Below the pieces are notes generated by a model. That model was not told the DNA's origin, ran no database searches, and worked only from the letters and a program-made list of their open reading frames with translations. From an uncultured Bryobacterales bacterium (lineage in GTDB: Bacteria > Acidobacteriota > Terriglobia > Bryobacterales > UBA6623), in the NCBI GenBank assembly GCA_958295955.1, contig OY282420.1:1378435-1442434 (forward strand): a stretch of 64,000 nt of DNA, read 5' to 3'. The first letter of the stretch is position 1. Every line of letters begins with the position of its first letter. Positions 63,766-64,000 of the stretch are shown here, piece after piece. The position numbers and the translations under genes were made by a program.

Positions 63766-64000
63766 CTAACGCCGCGGCGCGGCGGCTTGGCGGCATCCCG
63801 CGGCGCCGTAACAAGCGACGACCAGGAAACAGACCAGCGGCACCCAATAGGCGGCGTGTATGCTGCCCGTGACGTCGGAGACCTGCCCTTGCGCCGCCGT
63901 GAGCGCCGCGCCGCCGAGAATGGCCATGATCGGACCGGAGCCGCCGATCTTGGTATCGTCGCCGAGCCCCCGCACGGCCAGCCCGAAAATCGTCGGGAAC
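63766..64000 (-). CDS. FucP-like MFS sugar transporter, C-terminal part
   Basis: Only the last 77 codons are in the window; the gene extends beyond the right edge. Reading through 64000 gives [20 protein letters not shown], then [17 protein letters not shown] and a final membrane helix ([17 protein letters not shown]). This matches the end of the FucP/glucose-galactose MFS permease family, proton symporters for fucose and related sugars. The specific sugar cannot be told from this fragment. Confidence 0.82.
   Translation of the reverse strand, partial: FPTIFGLAVRGLGDDTKIGGSGPIMAILGGAALTAAQGQVSDVTGSIHAAYWVPLVCFLVVACYGAAGCRQAAAPRR

Overview
The window is GC-rich, densely coding bacterial chromosome. 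The best lineage clue is a C-terminal module resembling the TIGR03437 (Solibacter-type) domain at the end of two large secreted proteins (28485-30779 and 46892-50389). With the many Tat/Sec-exported sulfatases, esterases and amidohydrolase-like enzymes and a TonB/ExbB/ExbD set next to SecDF, this points to an acidobacterium of the Bryobacterales/Solibacteraceae type. That placement is inference. No rRNA, CRISPR array, prophage or insertion sequence was seen. One tRNA-Arg(ACG) is present.

Layout. 1-6.6 kb: a cut-off zinc-finger anti-sigma gene overlapping an ECF sigma gene, a DUF5060-type glycoside-hydrolase-like protein, a hydratase/FAH-like enzyme, purA and a Tat-exported sulfatase. 6.7-17.4 kb: a housekeeping and envelope run on the + strand (SurA-like PPIase, YhaM-like exoribonuclease, tgt, yajC, secD, secF, tonB, exbB, two exbD genes, a TPR lipoprotein), closed by a clear terminator. 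17.4-28.2 kb: long RelA/SpoT, an unknown membrane protein, an AT-rich intergenic island, a small zinc-ribbon protein, accD-folC-plsC-xylB, and clpC on the opposite strand. 28.5-33.6 kb: an NHL-repeat secreted protein with nearly identical DNA repeats, three methyltransferases and the tRNA. 33.6-40.3 kb: thiolase, a peroxiredoxin with an in-frame TGA at its catalytic cysteine, an exported rhamnonate-dehydratase-like/DapA-like pair, a VCBS-type secreted protein and pheA. 40.5-43.5 kb: an esterase and a HipA-like kinase/DUF3037 pair. 43.6-57.2 kb: secreted and periplasmic hydrolases (ceramidase-like, gamma-glutamyltransferase, a PPC-repeat trypsin-like protease, a second sulfatase-fold enzyme, HtrA, sialidase, an alpha/beta hydrolase) plus AcpH and a UDG-like protein. 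57.3-64 kb: a truncated UvrC-like protein, an unknown membrane protein, an ABC/HlyD export operon and the end of a FucP-like sugar transporter.

Several genes fit together physiologically: sialidase, FucP-like transporter, FGly-type sulfatase, ceramidase-like enzyme, rhamnonate-dehydratase-like enzyme and xylulokinase suggest degradation of complex, partly sulfated or sialylated glycoconjugates. The strongest unusual signal is the peroxiredoxin at 34885-35400. Its reading frame is intact except for one TGA exactly where the peroxidatic Cys belongs, and a stem-loop resembling a bacterial SECIS follows directly, so it is very probably a selenoprotein that standard gene callers would truncate.
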